NCBI GenBank assembly: GCA_001789205.1
Contig: MFYT01000040.1
Span: forward strand, 1 to 58,528
DNA length: 58,528 nucleotides
Origin: Candidatus Raymondbacteria bacterium RIFOXYA2_FULL_49_16
GTDB lineage: Bacteria; Fibrobacterota; OXYB2-FULL-49-7; XYB2-FULL-49-35
Direction of reading: 5' to 3'
The notes under the pieces are model-generated. The model was not told the origin of the DNA. It saw only the letters and a list, made by a program, of their open reading frames with translations, and did no database searches. This document shows, piece by piece, positions 26,410 to 35,082 of this stretch (positions within the stretch are counted from its first letter, which is position 1; each line of letters starts with the position of its first letter). Both the position numbers and the translations under genes were made by a program.

Positions 26410-27510
26410 ATGGCGCGGACATTTCTTGTTGTCCTCCCTGCGGAGGGAGGCTCACGGACCCACGGCGAATATGTGGTCAGCGCGCTTGTTGCGCGGGGCC
26501 ACCAGGTCCACACTTTCGACTGTGGCGCCTATGCGCGCGGTCTCTCCAGCCTGCTTGCGGCCAAGGGCGATATTGCCAACGACCTTCTGAACCAGTCCCT
26601 GGTGGTCAAGGCTCTTGAGATAAAAGCCGACGTTGTGCTGGTCATGGCGCTTGCGCCTGTCACGGTTTTCGCGGTCACCCTGCTTAAAAACGCTAGCATC
26701 AGGACCGTCCACTATTTCTGCGAAGATTTGAAGATGTTTTCGCTCTGGAAGCCCATCATCAAAACGTACGATCATTTTTTCATTATCCAGAAAAATCCTT
26801 GGGAAAAGCAGCTGCAGGAGGCGTATAACCCGGAAACCCGCTACCTGCCGCATGGCGCCCCCATAGAATACCTGGAAGGGACCCGGGCGCCAAAGGAATA
26901 TGGAGCGGTCTTTGTTGGTTCTCCCTACGAAAACAGGGTCCGTTTTTTTGACAAACTTTACCGCATGGGATGCAATTTTTCCCTCTGGGGCCACCGCTGG
27001 GCCAAGGCCCCGCTTTCACCCGAATGTAAAACGCGGATCGTGGACGGCGTCAGCTGGCTCTCGTCCGCGCAGATCCAGGCCATTTTCAGCAAGGCGCAGA
27101 TCGTCATCAACCTCCATTCAACCATTGTGGGAGACCAGGACGTTGATATCAAAGGCGATTTCATCAACCCCCGCACATTTATGGTCCCCCTTTGCCGCGC
27201 CCTCCAGATTGCGGACCGCCGTGACTTGTTGTACGATTTTTACGAAGAGCGGACTGAAATAGTCACTTTTTCCTCTGCGTACGAACTTAAGGACAAAATC
27301 GAGTATTATCTAACCCACGAGGAAGAGCGGGAACGGATAGTTGAAGCCGCTTTTCGGAAGACTGTCGCCGCCCATCTTTTAACCACCCGCATGGACAGCC
27401 TTGAGCGTCTGGTCTTTCCCGATCCCTCCGCGCATTGCCAACAAGCGATCAACGAGCTTGCCGAAGATATTTCGCGCACCCATTCGCACCGGGAAAAGGG
27501 GTATGCCTGA
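26410..27510 (+). CDS. CgeB-type glycosyltransferase
   Basis: This 366-residue protein belongs to the CgeB/YkvP-like GT-B glycosyltransferases. The N-terminal half has the donor-independent Rossmann part (HGEYVVSALVARGHQVHTFDC, DVVLVMALAPVTVFAVTLLKN, TVHYFCEDL). The C-terminal half has YGAVFVGSPYENRVRFFDKLY, LWGHRW and the nucleotide-sugar region with NLHSTIVGDQDVDIKGDFINPRTFMVPLCRALQIADRR. Family members modify surface proteins or spore coat with sugars; here the acceptor is unknown. It has no signal peptide and should be cytosolic. It starts immediately after the barrel gene's stop (no spacer, no Shine-Dalgarno), so expression depends on translational coupling. Its last 8 bp overlap the next glycosyltransferase. 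Confidence 0.85.
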   Translation: MARTFLVVLPAEGGSRTHGEYVVSALVARGHQVHTFDCGAYARGLSSLLAAKGDIANDLLNQSLVVKALEIKADVVLVMALAPVTVFAVTLLKNASIRTVHYFCEDLKMFSLWKPIIKTYDHFFIIQKNPWEKQLQEAYNPETRYLPHGAPIEYLEGTRAPKEYGAVFVGSPYENRVRFFDKLYRMGCNFSLWGHRWAKAPLSPECKTRIVDGVSWLSSAQIQAIFSKAQIVINLHSTIVGDQDVDIKGDFINPRTFMVPLCRALQIADRRDLLYDFYEERTEIVTFSSAYELKDKIEYYLTHEEERERIVEAAFRKTVAAHLLTTRMDSLERLVFPDPSAHCQQAINELAEDISRTHSHREKGYA

Positions 27511-29338
27511 TATTCTGGTAATGCTCCCTAATAATCCGGGCGATGTTCTCATGGCCACGCCTGCGCTGCGCGGTCTGAAAGAACAGGGCAATACGGTCCA
27601 TTTCCTTGTTGACCGCGAATGCGTTGACATGGTCTCCGGCAATCCCCGCATCGCGTCCCTGCATGTCTTTGAACGCCAGGAGCTGAAACAAGCGCTCCAA
27701 CATAACCGGGCCGCGGGAATGCGCGACCTTGAGAAATTCGCTGGCAAACTTACCGGCCGTTCGTACGATATGGTTGTTAACCTGTTCCAGGGCGCGTCAA
27801 CAGCCATTATGGCATCGCTTGTAAAGACGCAACAGTTTATGGGCGCGCAACGCAACGCGGCAGGCAAGAAGACGCTTTCCGGCGCCCTCACGGCGCTTCT
27901 CTATTCCATTCCTTATGCGCGTGCCTATGCGCCCGCTCACGTGTCAGACCTCTTTTGCCTTTTGGCCGGTGTTGCGCCCGACGGCAAGCCAGTGGAACTG
28001 TTTATTCCAGAGGCGGTGAAAAAGGCCGTTCAATCGCGGCTTGAAGCATGTGGAATCAGCCAAGGAACCTATGCGGCCATCCATGCGTGTTCAGCGCACA
28101 GGAAAAAAGAGTGGGACCATGGTGAGATAGCGGCTTTGGTCGCATTGCTCGAAGCGAACAACATCCCGGTTGTGCTGACCGGCTCTGAACATGAGAGGGA
28201 ACGTGTCGCTAAAATCATTTCCATGGCAGGGTCCAGGAAAAGCCTTAATTGCGCCGGTGAATTTAATCTCATTGAATCGGCTGCTGTCATTTCCCATGCG
28301 CGCTGCCTGGTGACCGGCGACACGGTTGCCATGCATATGGCCGCGGCAACAGGGACAAAGATCATCGCGATCTTCGCGCCAACGTCGCCGCTTGAGACAG
28401 GGCCCTATTGCAGCGGGGCCACGGTCTTTCGCGCGCAGTGCTGGTGCCACGGGCATTATTCAGGAGAATGCTCCATGAATGAACGTTGTACAGCAGGCAT
28501 TACGGCCAGAGATGTTCTTGATGAAATTTTGGGCAGGCCTTATACGCCCAGAAAGGGCGTTACCCGTTATGAGTCCCGATTCGATGCCCATGGCTTTATT
28601 GATTATCAGGACCAGGGAAAGAGCGGGTACACGCCAGTTGCCCGGTCGCTGGTTCAGGAAATGGACACTCTGAGCGTAACGCAGCTTGAAAAAGAGACCC
28701 TTGAGGCCTTTCAGAAACTCTTGCGGCAAAGCATCGATTGTCTTTCCCGGTTGCAGGCCAAGGGGAAGAAAGGTTCTGAGTCAGCGGATCTGGTAAAAAA
28801 GAACGCTGCTGCCGAGAAGCAGATGGGAAGGCTGCCTGGTATTGGCGCGTATCTAACCGCGTTTTTACGGTTCAGAAACAATTCAATTGAATCCGACCAT
28901 GTCTTGGCGCTTACCCAAAGCATGATTAAAAACAGCGAAGAGATGCTCAATAGTGTGGACAAGATATTGGACGCGTGTTGCCAGCTTTCTACACCTTCCC
29001 TTGATCAGGGGGAGATTAAATCAAAATATATCCTGCTGTTGGGTCAGGGTGTTTCTGCCCTGCCCGGCAGTTTGGAAGAGATGGCTGCTGCGCTTGATCG
29101 GGACAGCGCTTTTGTGGCCTGCTCGGGTAAAATACTCGATGACAATGACCTTGTTGTCAGCGCAGGCGATGGGTCTGGCCACGGTCTGAAACGGTACAAT
29201 GAACATGTTATTCAATACCGTGAAATAGAGGATGGGTGCAGGGATTTCACGCTGGTGAGAAAAGAGGCGCTCAATGCCTCGAATGATTTTTCAGGAAGGG
29301 TGCTCTATTGTCCAGACGCTGAGGCTGTTGTTTGTTAG
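27503..29338 (+). CDS. GT9 (heptosyltransferase-type) glycosyltransferase with long C-terminal extension
   Basis: ATG 27503 is chosen because it overlaps the upstream stop by 8 bp (ATGCCTGA) and begins the GT9 strand MPDILVMLPNNPGDVLMATPALRGLK. The protein has 611 residues. Residues 1-370 follow the LPS heptosyltransferase plan: the N-terminal motif, then IHACSAHRKKEWDHGEIAALV, then ALVSHARCLVTGDTVAMHMAAATGTKIIAIFAPTSP-like acceptor and donor sites. A cysteine-rich stretch (CWCHGHYSGECSMNERC, about 345-361) follows. The remaining 250 residues are not heptosyltransferase-like and include helical parts (SVTQLEKETLEAFQKLLRQS). They could be a regulator or partner-binding domain. Substrate is likely an envelope glycan. 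The pairing with a CgeB-type enzyme points to glycosylation of a surface polymer. Confidence 0.85.
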   Translation: MPDILVMLPNNPGDVLMATPALRGLKEQGNTVHFLVDRECVDMVSGNPRIASLHVFERQELKQALQHNRAAGMRDLEKFAGKLTGRSYDMVVNLFQGASTAIMASLVKTQQFMGAQRNAAGKKTLSGALTALLYSIPYARAYAPAHVSDLFCLLAGVAPDGKPVELFIPEAVKKAVQSRLEACGISQGTYAAIHACSAHRKKEWDHGEIAALVALLEANNIPVVLTGSEHERERVAKIISMAGSRKSLNCAGEFNLIESAAVISHARCLVTGDTVAMHMAAATGTKIIAIFAPTSPLETGPYCSGATVFRAQCWCHGHYSGECSMNERCTAGITARDVLDEILGRPYTPRKGVTRYESRFDAHGFIDYQDQGKSGYTPVARSLVQEMDTLSVTQLEKETLEAFQKLLRQSIDCLSRLQAKGKKGSESADLVKKNAAAEKQMGRLPGIGAYLTAFLRFRNNSIESDHVLALTQSMIKNSEEMLNSVDKILDACCQLSTPSLDQGEIKSKYILLLGQGVSALPGSLEEMAAALDRDSAFVACSGKILDDNDLVVSAGDGSGHGLKRYNEHVIQYREIEDGCRDFTLVRKEALNASNDFSGRVLYCPDAEAVVC

Positions 29339-29418
29339 CGTGCTCCCATGCTTTGTATCAGATAGACCATCTTGCATATATCCAAATACAATGATGGGTC
29401 TGGTTACATAACACCCAA

Positions 29419-32400
29419 TCACTTCTTCAGGGTTTGTTTCCCTATATCGAATGCGCCTTTGGTCCCCACAGGAATGGTAAAAACGGCATTGGCCCCAGAT
29501 TCATCGTCGGCCACTGCTATTTTGTAGTGACCGGGTTTTCTGCACACAATCTGGAAGCCGCCGTCTTTGTTCGTGAAGGTATTCATTGGCTGGGCGTTAG
29601 GATCGTCGAGGTGCACAATCGTAATCGACACAAACGCGAGCACTTTGCCATCCATACTCGCAAGCGTGCCAAGCAGAAAGATGTTTTCTCCTTGCGGCGC
29701 TGTGTCAACGCTATCGACCGTTTCCTTTCGTTTGGGAAGGGGCGCGCCGCTGCCCGAGAAGGTCATGGTCGGAGAACGGTAATAGCCGTTGTTTTCGACC
29801 GGGATATCAAAGGTAATAGGATGGCGGCCTTTGGCTTCCACAGGCGTAATCAAATATGTTCCTGTTCCCAATCCCATGAACTGGAACCGGCCAGCGCCAT
29901 TGGTAAAGGTTTTTGTAGGCTGAGCGTCTTTTTTATCTCGGGACGTAATTATAATGGCCTGGTACGCAAATGGACTTCCATCGATATCGAGCAGACTCCC
30001 GAAAACCAGCACGGTTTTCTCAGCGCCTACTGAAAGCAGAAAGCCACTCTTGTACTGGGGGAAAAGCGTGAAGTCCATTTTTTCTTCCACAGACCCTATG
30101 GGCGGATTCAGCGGGGTCAATTTCAGCCGTTTTAGCTGATACGATGTATAGAAAGGGAGTACAGCTGGCCCCAGTTTATTGGAAATTGCTTCATACCCCT
30201 GATCGGTTGGATTGATCATTATCTGGCATTGGGATAGATTTTTGATGCCCTTTGCCACCACAAATCCCCCATATATGGGCCGGGAAAGGCAGACTGTCTT
30301 GTCCACATAGACCAGGGCGGTCTTTAAACTCAGGGCTGTCTGGTGCTGTAAAAAGGTGCCTTTTGCGTATGTGGGATCATCCATGGCTTGTGAAAGCTCA
30401 ATGCTCCCTTGGTTTCCCGAATATCCAAGCGTGCCTCGATAATCATTGTTGTCTGGTCCAAGCTGGGCTGCAACAGACGCGGAAACCCTTTCCGGAGCAG
30501 ACTTGGTATTATCATAGTTCCACTGGAAACTCGTGTTATAATCCCATTGGGGTTCCTGGGGCTGAGGCTCTGTGGTAAATTGGTCCAGTTTGCTTGGCTG
30601 ATGCCTTCTAATGATTTCACCCACGCTGAAATCATTGGGACCAGCCCGGAACGACCACTGGGCGCTGAAGATAATGGATGAATTGGCTTTTCGGGCATTC
30701 AGGTCTGAAGCATGCTGGATGGTTGCGCTGGTTCTTAATGCATTTTTCCAGGTTTTCTGGAAGGTGAGGGAGAGCATGGTAACATTTACTGTATCCCGGC
30801 ACAAGTAGTACCTTCCGGCAATACTGACGTTGAATTGACCAGCCAACGGTATGGTGACATCAGAGGAAAATTTTAACGCTTCCAGATTGCGGATGAGCGT
30901 GTCTTCAAAGTTTTTCAGGAATTTCGGTCCAAAGTATTCTGCCTGGGTATTCCAAATAACCGGTGTGGGCAGTCTGTCCGCGCTCACGCCTTTATTTTTG
31001 GAATACTTATAAAACACGGAAGAGCGCAATGTGAAACCAAGCCGCGTAGCGAAGCTTGGGCCAATTTTATTGATGTAGCTGCCAGTAGTGTTCAATGCAA
31101 GGGGTCCAAGGGGGGTTGCACGGGTGAATTCGTATCCAAGAATGCCCTTAGAGGGAAAGGCCTGGGTATAATAGCCATGGGTATACACATTGGACACCGC
31201 GCCCTGGTAGCTAAAGGAGACAAAGGGTTTTTCCACATCATAGTCATAGCCTCCATCATGGAGGTGGCTGGGGAACCCGACATTTGCGGAATACCGGGAT
31301 ATGCCTTTTGCCAGCAGAGCGGTTTCGTATATGGAGGAAAATTCCATGGTTTCCTTGCGGCCGGCAAAATCTTTGGTAACAATTTTAACATCGTTGTTAC
31401 CGGCAATGAAAGGATATCCGCGAATATCGTGTGTTCCCGCATCCAGATACATTCTACTCACCATGGCGTCATTTACCCAAACTTCCACTTCAGCGGGGTC
31501 GGTAAGGTAAAATTCATATTCACCCACCGGGTATGTAAGAATGTGGGGCTGCAGCGAGTAATCCTTTGAAGCTCCTATACCACCCATGTGAACAAAAGAC
31601 TGATATCCTATGGTGGGATACAGAATGTCGCCCGCCATTATTCTAAGGGCGTTTCTCTGAGGCTGGTCGTATACCAGGCGAATATCATTGCGTATAACAG
31701 CAGGATCGGCGTTTTGTTGAAATCCGGCAGACCCTTCTAAAACAGTATGATACACGTTCAATGCACCGTCAAAATGGCCATAAAATGGCTGGCGGACCTT
31801 TCTGTTCATATTCACGATAAACAGGGAATCGCTCCTCGATAAATTTTCCGAGACTTTTTGGCGATACTGAAATTGCTGGTTGACGTGGATGTTCACATAT
31901 GCGGACACGGCATTGGGCTTGATGGACTCCACCACATAGGGATCTTCCATACCCCCGCCTGTCAGGTAATGGGTCTGTTTCAGCAGAAAAATCGTGGGGA
32001 CAGTGATTTTTACTTTGTCTGATCGTGAATCAAAGGCCGTGGTGAGGTTGAGCCCATCGAGAACATGCTGTGAGATTCTGCCATTGGCCTCGACTTTGTC
32101 TTTGACCATTTTCACAAATTCGGGCGTTGCGATGGAAGATATTACAGTAAGGATGGGCGCCGAAGGAATGGTGAAGTCGAGCCGGTCTTCTGAAAAAACC
32201 ACATCGACCTTTCCATTGACTATTTCATTAATGATAAGGACAGCCTCAACCTCCTTAATCTGCTCGGGCGGAGCCATATTAAAGATTTCGCGGTAGAGTT
32301 CTTCGCGGGTCTTGTTTGAAAGTTTCTCTTCCTGAAGTTGTTTGCCTGCCTCAAAATCGACGGCAGCTGCATAACCTGGGATATAGCCAATGGAATACAT

Positions 32401-32451
32401 TAATGCAAGGACACCAAAAAAGCGTTTATACATAGGCTTTGAATGGCGCAT
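29419..32451 (-). CDS. Chaperone-usher pathway outer-membrane usher
   Basis: This protein of about 1010 residues begins at ATG 32451 (GTG 32463 and ATG 32433 are alternatives; no strong Shine-Dalgarno separates them). It has a signal peptide ending near PGYAAA. The N-terminal region (about 50-170) resembles usher N-domains (FSEDRLDFTIPSAP, ATPEFVKMVKDKVEANG). The central barrel has the usher hallmarks GIGASKDYSLQPHIL and EYEFYLTDPAEVEVWVNDAM, then DAGTHDIRGYPFIAGNNDVKI in the plug/hinge region, and NWN-type strands. Two C-terminal Ig-like domains of the carboxypeptidase-regulatory type follow (DIDGSPFAYQAIIIT, SMDGKVLAFVSITIV). It starts 36 bp after the chaperone gene. It would assemble the pilins encoded upstream. 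Confidence 0.85.
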   Translation of the reverse strand: MRHSKPMYKRFFGVLALMYSIGYIPGYAAAVDFEAGKQLQEEKLSNKTREELYREIFNMAPPEQIKEVEAVLIINEIVNGKVDVVFSEDRLDFTIPSAPILTVISSIATPEFVKMVKDKVEANGRISQHVLDGLNLTTAFDSRSDKVKITVPTIFLLKQTHYLTGGGMEDPYVVESIKPNAVSAYVNIHVNQQFQYRQKVSENLSRSDSLFIVNMNRKVRQPFYGHFDGALNVYHTVLEGSAGFQQNADPAVIRNDIRLVYDQPQRNALRIMAGDILYPTIGYQSFVHMGGIGASKDYSLQPHILTYPVGEYEFYLTDPAEVEVWVNDAMVSRMYLDAGTHDIRGYPFIAGNNDVKIVTKDFAGRKETMEFSSIYETALLAKGISRYSANVGFPSHLHDGGYDYDVEKPFVSFSYQGAVSNVYTHGYYTQAFPSKGILGYEFTRATPLGPLALNTTGSYINKIGPSFATRLGFTLRSSVFYKYSKNKGVSADRLPTPVIWNTQAEYFGPKFLKNFEDTLIRNLEALKFSSDVTIPLAGQFNVSIAGRYYLCRDTVNVTMLSLTFQKTWKNALRTSATIQHASDLNARKANSSIIFSAQWSFRAGPNDFSVGEIIRRHQPSKLDQFTTEPQPQEPQWDYNTSFQWNYDNTKSAPERVSASVAAQLGPDNNDYRGTLGYSGNQGSIELSQAMDDPTYAKGTFLQHQTALSLKTALVYVDKTVCLSRPIYGGFVVAKGIKNLSQCQIMINPTDQGYEAISNKLGPAVLPFYTSYQLKRLKLTPLNPPIGSVEEKMDFTLFPQYKSGFLLSVGAEKTVLVFGSLLDIDGSPFAYQAIIITSRDKKDAQPTKTFTNGAGRFQFMGLGTGTYLITPVEAKGRHPITFDIPVENNGYYRSPTMTFSGSGAPLPKRKETVDSVDTAPQGENIFLLGTLASMDGKVLAFVSITIVHLDDPNAQPMNTFTNKDGGFQIVCRKPGHYKIAVADDESGANAVFTIPVGTKGAFDIGKQTLKK

Positions 32452-32487
32452 GATTGGCGTCACAGACTTACCAACGTCCGTACCCTT

Positions 32488-33282
32488 TTAATCCCCGAAT
32501 CCAATGATTGCGCGTATGCGGCCCACAGGCGCCTGCGAGGGCCAGGGAAGGTCGAACCTCCTGTGGTATCCGGGAAAAAGGCTCTGCCGTGTCTGTTGCG
32601 AGGTAAGGACCGGGACATATGCCACACTTTTTTTAGTGTCCATCTGGCCGTTTTTGTCAACAGGGGTGATCCGCAGTTTCATTCCCGCAAGTTTTTGCCT
32701 TCCAGTACCTTTGTTGAAAATGTATAACATTAAATGGGGCTGACCAGCGCTATCAATCTTGGCTATGGCAGAATCCACAACAGTCTCGGGTTGTGGATTT
32801 GCGGGAAGGACCACAATAACGCCTTCGTACCGTGTAAGGACATTGAGCCTGCCCTGTGCTGTTGCCCTTTGCTGATCCTCGTCGCCCAGCTTTACCGGCG
32901 CCTGGTCAGCGATTAATCCATAGGCGGTCTCTTTTGCGGGGATTGAATCTCCCACCCATTTGACCTGAACGCGCTGGGTTTCACCTGGCAGAAGCACAAT
33001 CTGCGAAGGGTATACGACAAAGTTTTCAGCTGAGTTGTCGTCTTTATATGTAACCTTTGAGCCGCCGATATCAACTTCACGGCCTTTAACTTGCAACTCA
33101 ATGGCCATGGGAATCTTTGCGTCACCTTTTTCTGATTGAATGGAGACCTCAGCGCTGGTCTTGTTTGCTGCAAGGTCTAAAAAGGTGATGAGCGGGTTTA
33201 AAGAATAGCCCGCGTGCACTGGCAAAGACAGACACAGCAAGGAAAAGCATGCAAACGCTTTGACCGCAACGGCTTTTTTCAT
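32488..33282 (-). CDS. Periplasmic pilus chaperone (PapD-like)
   Basis: This 264-residue protein starts at ATG 33282, where AAAGGGG lies about 8 bases upstream and MKKAVAVKAFACFSLLCLSLPVHA is the signal peptide; ATGs at 33288 and 33315 are alternatives. The mature part has two Ig-like domains of pilus chaperones: YSLNPLITFLDLAANKTSAEVSIQSE, NFVVYPSQIVLLPGETQRVQVKWVGD (the G1-strand region that templates pilins), and AETAYGLIADQAPV with RYEGVIVVLPANPQPE. The chaperone keeps pilins folded in the periplasm and hands them to the usher. It lies 29 bp after the second pilin gene and 36 bp before the usher. Confidence 0.85.
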   Translation of the reverse strand: MKKAVAVKAFACFSLLCLSLPVHAGYSLNPLITFLDLAANKTSAEVSIQSEKGDAKIPMAIELQVKGREVDIGGSKVTYKDDNSAENFVVYPSQIVLLPGETQRVQVKWVGDSIPAKETAYGLIADQAPVKLGDEDQQRATAQGRLNVLTRYEGVIVVLPANPQPETVVDSAIAKIDSAGQPHLMLYIFNKGTGRQKLAGMKLRITPVDKNGQMDTKKSVAYVPVLTSQQTRQSLFPGYHRRFDLPWPSQAPVGRIRAIIGFGD

Positions 33283-33311
33283 GGCCATATCCCCTTTTCT
33301 AAATTGATATT

Positions 33312-33812
33312 TCATAGTCCTACGCTTATGACCGCTGTTATTGCCTCAGAATAAAAACCCGCCAGCTTGCCCGCTGGATTTGCCCAGCTTGCCCTCAGTT
33401 CAACGATATAATTGACTGTTTCCGTTGTCTGGGCCGCCCCTGGGTCCCATATAAATTCATCACCGGAAAGGTTGTGGAGCACATCCAGATCAATGGGCTC
33501 CGCGAGCCCAGTACCCAGGACGCCGCTGACTTTGTCTAAAATAACCGCGGTCATGGGGATCTCCCTGGTACCGCAGGTGAATTTGCATCTGTTCGCGAAC
33601 CTGAAGCTTACGTCAAACCCGTTTACGGCATTGCTGTTGATGATAAAAAGGGCGATCTGCTCGTTGCTGCTGCTTCCTGAAAAATCAAAACCAACCACGC
33701 CCTGACATTGCATGGTGTTAACTAGCGGATCGGGAGGAGAGAGAGCGCCGGGTTTAATGACAACAACCAGGCCCATGAAAAGAAAACAGAAATAAAACAA
33801 CCTGATTTTCAT
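33312..33812 (-). CDS. Second pilin-like subunit
   Basis: This 166-residue secreted protein has a hydrophobic N-terminus (FYFCFLFMGLVVVI) that should be a signal or anchor. It shares a plan with the major pilin at 33928-34494: FDFSGSSSNEQIALFIINSNAVNGFDVSFRFANRCKFT corresponds to LDFSSAATVPVEIGNFIINCNGNSFDVSWTFANSAEFT, and the C-termini GFYSEAITAVISVGL and GLYTESIVFSIVATIN correspond. The last strand would be the donor or groove-filling strand. Four Cys (residues 35-82) may form disulfides. It lies beyond a terminator after the major pilin, so it is probably made in smaller amounts as a tip or adaptor subunit. No Shine-Dalgarno is visible. Confidence 0.75.
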   Translation of the reverse strand: MKIRLFYFCFLFMGLVVVIKPGALSPPDPLVNTMQCQGVVGFDFSGSSSNEQIALFIINSNAVNGFDVSFRFANRCKFTCGTREIPMTAVILDKVSGVLGTGLAEPIDLDVLHNLSGDEFIWDPGAAQTTETVNYIVELRASWANPAGKLAGFYSEAITAVISVGL

Positions 33813-33865
33813 TGATAATTAATATAAAAATAAACAGTGCCAATGCACCACAAAGGAATGGGTGT

Positions 33866-33897
33866 CAAAAAAAAGAGGGCGCAACCGCCCTCCTTTT
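33866..33897 (-). terminator. Rho-independent terminator between the two pilin genes
   Basis: On the minus strand, GAGGGCG (33886-33892) and CGCCCTC (33875-33881) form a 7-bp stem with a 4-base loop, followed by eight T (33874-33867). It stands between the major pilin stop (33928) and the second pilin start (33812), inside what is otherwise one operon. Confidence 0.85.
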
Positions 33898-33927
33898 TCA
33901 CTAACTCGTTTCTTTGAAACAATGCTA

Positions 33928-34494
33928 TTAGTTGATCGTAGCAACAATCGAAAAAACGATGCTTTCGGTGTACAACCCTGCCAACATGCTGGAAGCATCG
34001 CCCCAACGCGCCTTCATGCTGATCGCATAGTTGGTGGTTGCGTCTGTTTGGTCAGTCGGGCTCCAGTTCACGGCGGCACCTGTTTTAGCAAGGGCTAAAA
34101 TATTTCCACCGGTTGCTACTATCGGGTCTCCCAGACCTGAACCAACCGCGGGATCCAAAATTTCAACGCCAACACCCTTGTGCGAACCAGCTGGCTGATT
34201 TGCATTTGGTTCAATGGTGAGCGCTGTCATAAGAATGGCCTCAGCAACATTTTTTGTGAATTCAGCGCTGTTTGCAAAGGTCCAAGAAACGTCAAAGCTA
34301 TTGCCGTTGCAATTAATAATAAAATTGCCGATTTCAACAGGGACTGTGGCTGCGCTTGAGAAATCAAGGGTCATAACGCCAACACCAACGATGTTGTTGA
34401 TCAGAGGGATGTTACCACCTGTCAGCAACTGAGCGCTCATGGCGCTTCCAGCCAGCATGCCTACGAGGGCAAGAGCAAGTACCATCTTTTTCAT
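33928..34494 (-). CDS. Major pilin-like subunit
   Basis: ATG 34494 is chosen because AAGGAG ends 6 bases before it; ATG 34500 would touch the ribosome site. The protein has 188 residues with signal peptide MKKMVLALALVGMLAGSAMSA. The rest is Ig-like and Thr/Ser/Ala-rich, with VGVGVMTLDFSSAATVPVEIG, GNSFDVSWTFANSAEFT, ATTNYAISMKARWGDASSMLAGLYTESIVFSIVATIN. It is the first gene of the pilus operon and precedes a strong terminator, so it would be made in the highest amount. It has few cysteines, so it probably forms the shaft. Recognition rests on its relation to the neighbouring pilin and on the chaperone and usher genes. Confidence 0.75.
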   Translation of the reverse strand: MKKMVLALALVGMLAGSAMSAQLLTGGNIPLINNIVGVGVMTLDFSSAATVPVEIGNFIINCNGNSFDVSWTFANSAEFTKNVAEAILMTALTIEPNANQPAGSHKGVGVEILDPAVGSGLGDPIVATGGNILALAKTGAAVNWSPTDQTDATTNYAISMKARWGDASSMLAGLYTESIVFSIVATIN

Positions 34495-35082
34495 CTGCAT
34501 CTCCTTTTTTAGGTTTATTTTACTAAAAAACTACGCATTTCAATCTTTGCAATGCAAGAGAAACAACCAATGCTTTAAGCGCATCCTGGATAAATTTCCC
34601 TCGGCCCTCCTTTCCATCCCATTGATTTAAAACGCTTAATAGTGTTTATATGTATATTGAGAATCCTGCATTTCATATATCGACATAATTGGTTTCAACT
34701 TGAATTTTTTCCATAAATTTAAGCGCTTAATAAATATAACAATAAAATCAATTTATTTCAATACTTAATTTTATTTAATTGTTAAAGAAAAATTTAAAGT
34801 ATTCTTTTCCATACACAAATGATAAAGCAAGGATCAATCCATAAGCTTTTTTTATATAATCAATTGCTGAAAAACAAATTATGACAATATTTGGTGCTTA
34901 ATAATTTCAAAGAATGTTGCCAAAAAGCTGCACAAGAAATAAAAACCAATTTAATGCATTGAAATTATGTGTTTTATGATAGTTGCAGCAGTTTATCGAT
35001 ATGATGCCAAAAGGAGACAGAAATGAGGTAGTTTTCAACTATTGCTCGGTGAACGCAGGAAAATTTCCTGCAAGGGCATGGC
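34495..35082. promoter_or_regulatory. AT-rich region upstream of the pilus operon with CG-centred palindromes
   Basis: No gene is seen in these 588 bases. A perfect palindrome TTAAGCGCTTAA lies at 34719-34730. Two imperfect matches lie nearer the pilin gene: TAAAACGCTTAA (34628-34639, 10 of 12) and TTAAGCGCATCC (34575-34586, 9 of 12). Centres of the form CG within AAGCGCTT are typical of LacI-family operators. A short tail ATGAGG-TAG near 35023 has a good ribosome site but stops at once. The sites suggest regulated pilus expression, but the regulator is unidentified. Confidence 0.45.
35055..35071. terminator. Inverted repeat after the lyase-like gene
   Basis: GCAGGAAA (35055-35062) and TTTCCTGC (35064-35071) flank one base. 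It begins 12 bases beyond the stop of the minus-strand gene at 35083. No clear T-run follows, so termination is only possible, not certain. Confidence 0.35.

Noticed and set aside
34501-34600. Sigma-54 promoter before the pilin gene (TGG...TTGCA)
   Set aside because: The GG-to-GC spacing is one base too long and the rest of the consensus is poor.
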